A DNA stretch of 64,000 nt from Methylopila jiangsuensis (GTDB lineage: Bacteria > Pseudomonadota > Alphaproteobacteria > Rhizobiales > Methylopilaceae). Below the pieces are notes generated by a model, which was not told the origin of the DNA, did not search any database, and saw only the letters and a program-made list of their open reading frames with translations. The stretch is taken from positions 186,001 to 250,000 of the forward strand of contig NZ_BSFK01000007.1 in the NCBI RefSeq assembly GCF_027922305.1. The letters are read 5' to 3'. Of this stretch, positions 62,208 through 64,000 are shown in pieces; position 1 is the first letter of the stretch; each line of letters starts with the position of its first letter. The position numbers were made by a program, and so were the translations under genes.

Positions 62208-63971
62208 CTAGAGGCCCAGGCCGCGCTGGCGGCCCAGGCTCCACTCGATGCCGCCATGCCCCTTGGCGACGCCGGCGATATGCTGGCCGAGCTTCTTTTC
62301 GAGCGGCGGTGTCCAGGGCACGAGCTGGAAGCCGAGCCCATTGTCGATCATGGCGAAGCGGCCCGAGGTGAGCGCGATACGCTGGCGATAGACACCGGCG
62401 ACATGCTCGCCGGCCTGCGCTTTCTGGTACGGCAGTCCGTGTTCGCTCTGGAGCTTCGTGCCAACGGCATCGAGCTCGCGCTGCCGCAGCGTATTGAGGA
62501 GATCGCGTTGCAGCAGGATGCGTTGGCCATGCCGGTGGGCAAGGCCTTCATCGGCCAGATGCTCGGCGCGCGCCTGCATGGCGTCGCGCACCTCGGCGCC
62601 GAAGCCTCCCATCGACATGGGCATCGCCTCGCGCTCAACCAGGCGATGATCCAGCCAGGTCGCGCCCGGCGCCGTGATCTGGCGGTTGAGATCGAAATCC
62701 GATCGGTTGGCGAGCGCCAGCGTCGGCCGGGGATCGTCGGGGCCGCCGAAGCGACGTACCTCGACGATGCCGCCAATCGGGGGCGCATGCTCGAAGGCCT
62801 CGATCCCGCGGAAGCGGACATGGTGCGCGCGGCCGTCCGTGCCGTCGATCACGGCATAGGCTTCGCCGGTCAGCTCGTCATGCAGGCCGCGATCGACCAG
62901 GCGGCCAATAACGGGTGAACCCGCCCCGCCGCCGTCGATCGTGTAATCGCTGACGCCGCGATCCTGACCACGCTCGGTGAAGGCGCGGTGCATGGTCTTG
63001 ATGATGTCGCCGCGAATGCCGAGATCGCGCAGTGTGCGTTCGGCCTGCAACCCGACGGTCCATTCCCCTGGAGCGCCTTGTGCCGCGAGCTCCATCCTTT
63101 CGAGATGCTGGAGTCTGCCGATCATCAGGCGGCGCAGCGAGGGATCGGTCTTGCCGTTCGCCTCGGGGCGCAGGTCGATAAAGCCGGTCTCGTCGGCGGC
63201 GATGCGGATTTCAACATCGAGCCGTGTCCAGCGCTCGGCGGTGACTTCCTTTTCCAGCGCGTTGCGGATTTCATGTTCGGGCTTGGGGCCGAGCTCGATG
63301 GAGACAAGATCCTCGGCGCGGGAGCGCAGGCCGCGGCTGATGTAATCGCGCGAGATGACCAGATCGGCGCCGGTCTCGTCGACGCCGCGCACAAGCAAAT
63401 GCACATGTGGATTGTCGGTGTTCCAGTGATCGACGGCGACCCAGTCGAGCTTGGTGCCCAGATCCGATTCCATCTGATTGGCGAGGTCGCGGGTGAACTC
63501 TCGCAGATCGGTCATGTCCCCCGCGTCTTCGGGCGAGACGATGAATCGAAAATGATGCCGGTCATCCCTGCATCGGTCGGAGAAGGCGAGATCGTCGGCG
63601 CGCTCGTTCGTCGCGTCGAACAAGACCCCCTTCTCCCCGTCACGGCTGACGCCTTCGCGCTTCAGGTAGGACACATGAGCCGAGAGTGGCGCGGAGCGGA
63701 ATGACTTGCCCTGATGGCGGACCACGCGCGCCTTGATGACGACACGGCGCAAAGCAGTGAATATGCGCGAACGGCTGAAGCTGGTTCGTCCACGCCCGAA
63801 GGTTGAATGACCACGGCCGGCGCTTCTCTTGGCGGTCTGCCCTTCGCCAGAGCTGTGCCCGGCCTTCTTCGAAGCCCTCAGCACTTGATTGATGAAGCTC
63901 TTGGACTTGGGTGCGCGCGTGGATTTGATGCGTCCTGGGCGGACGCGGAAATCGCTGTCGCCCTCGCTCAT
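62208..63971 (-). CDS. VirD2-like relaxase with DUF3363
   Basis: A 587-aa mobilisation nuclease. The very basic N-terminus (about 1-85) is followed by the relaxase core with HHFRFIVSPEDA and the metal-binding His motif NPHVHLLVRG. The large DUF3363 region covers the C-terminal half (GAPGEWTVGLQAERTLRDLG ... VPWTPPLEKKLGQ). It nicks oriT and stays covalently attached to the DNA during transfer. No oriT could be identified; it may lie beyond the right edge. Confidence 0.93.
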   Translation of the reverse strand: MSEGDSDFRVRPGRIKSTRAPKSKSFINQVLRASKKAGHSSGEGQTAKRSAGRGHSTFGRGRTSFSRSRIFTALRRVVIKARVVRHQGKSFRSAPLSAHVSYLKREGVSRDGEKGVLFDATNERADDLAFSDRCRDDRHHFRFIVSPEDAGDMTDLREFTRDLANQMESDLGTKLDWVAVDHWNTDNPHVHLLVRGVDETGADLVISRDYISRGLRSRAEDLVSIELGPKPEHEIRNALEKEVTAERWTRLDVEIRIAADETGFIDLRPEANGKTDPSLRRLMIGRLQHLERMELAAQGAPGEWTVGLQAERTLRDLGIRGDIIKTMHRAFTERGQDRGVSDYTIDGGGAGSPVIGRLVDRGLHDELTGEAYAVIDGTDGRAHHVRFRGIEAFEHAPPIGGIVEVRRFGGPDDPRPTLALANRSDFDLNRQITAPGATWLDHRLVEREAMPMSMGGFGAEVRDAMQARAEHLADEGLAHRHGQRILLQRDLLNTLRQRELDAVGTKLQSEHGLPYQKAQAGEHVAGVYRQRIALTSGRFAMIDNGLGFQLVPWTPPLEKKLGQHIAGVAKGHGGIEWSLGRQRGLGL

Positions 63972-64000
63972 GGGAGGGCCCCCCGAGACGGCGCGAAGGC

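Larger units (their letters stand above)
30993..64000. mobile_element. Integrative conjugative element or similar island (left part; right end outside window)
   Basis: The region starts at the 3' end of an intact tRNA-Leu, has lower GC than the chromosome before it, and carries a full trb mating-pair set, traG coupling protein and DUF3363 relaxase, with kdp, nhaA and other cargo. No integrase, excisionase, replication gene or right attachment site was seen. ICE versus integrated plasmid therefore remains open. The true left boundary may instead be the broken tRNA at 30750. Confidence 0.75.

Overview
The window is from a high-GC alphaproteobacterium, most likely a member of Hyphomicrobiales. 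The evidence is a fliF-fliG-fliH-fliN-flbD operon with sciP and cckA nearby, CtrA-type boxes (TTAA-N7-TTAA), an alphaproteobacterial SOS box (GTTC-N7-GTTC) before recA, and an alphaproteobacterial-style trb/traG/DUF3363-relaxase conjugation set. It divides into a very GC-rich chromosomal core (1 to about 30,700) and a lower-GC mobile region (about 30,750 to the right edge).

Core, 1-16,613: the 5' part of an L,D-transpeptidase lipoprotein gene, then a flagellar block. The minus strand carries fliF-G-H-N-flbD, sciP and fliO-fliP. The plus strand carries fliK-flgD and flgB-flgC-fliE-fliQ-fliR-flhB, followed by cckA. The control sites form a coherent circuit. The predicted fliF and flgB promoters both have a CtrA-like box followed exactly 10 bp later by the palindrome GGCA-N5-TGCC. 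A third copy of the palindrome lies upstream of a consensus sigma-54 promoter in front of fliK. FlbD, encoded in the fliF operon, is the obvious candidate to bind it.

Core, 16,738-30,626: recA, alaS, ribE-ribH-nusB and a strong shared terminator. Next is a minus-strand operon led by a guanidine-I (ykkC) riboswitch: periplasmic binding protein, permease, ATPase, a Ni-dependent guanidine hydrolase (GdmH-like, easily misnamed agmatinase), a very His-rich protein and a HupE-type nickel permease. Divergently, ureE-ureF-ureG supply urease nickel-insertion factors, followed by an aldose-epimerase-like gene. Together these suggest guanidine import, hydrolysis to urea and ammonia, nickel supply, and feeding of urease, whose structural genes are not in the window.

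Mobile region: a tRNA-Leu(CAA) 5' half broken in its anticodon loop, then an intact tRNA-Leu(CAA), then lower-GC cargo. The cargo includes small membrane proteins, a 2-keto-4-pentenoate hydratase-like enzyme, an outer-membrane barrel protein, a translationally coupled run of tiny genes ending in a dapA homologue, a complete kdpFABC-kdpDE potassium system with two extra small ORFs, ptsN and a LysR regulator. Next come the conjugation genes on the minus strand (relaxase, traG, copG, then trbB-C-D-E-J-K-L-F-G-I and a DUF2274 gene). Between copG and trbB sits a plus-strand insert of nhaA, with a structured leader resembling a lithium-riboswitch-type RNA, and a glycosyltransferase. No integrase or right end is seen, so the element, probably an ICE, continues beyond base 64,000.
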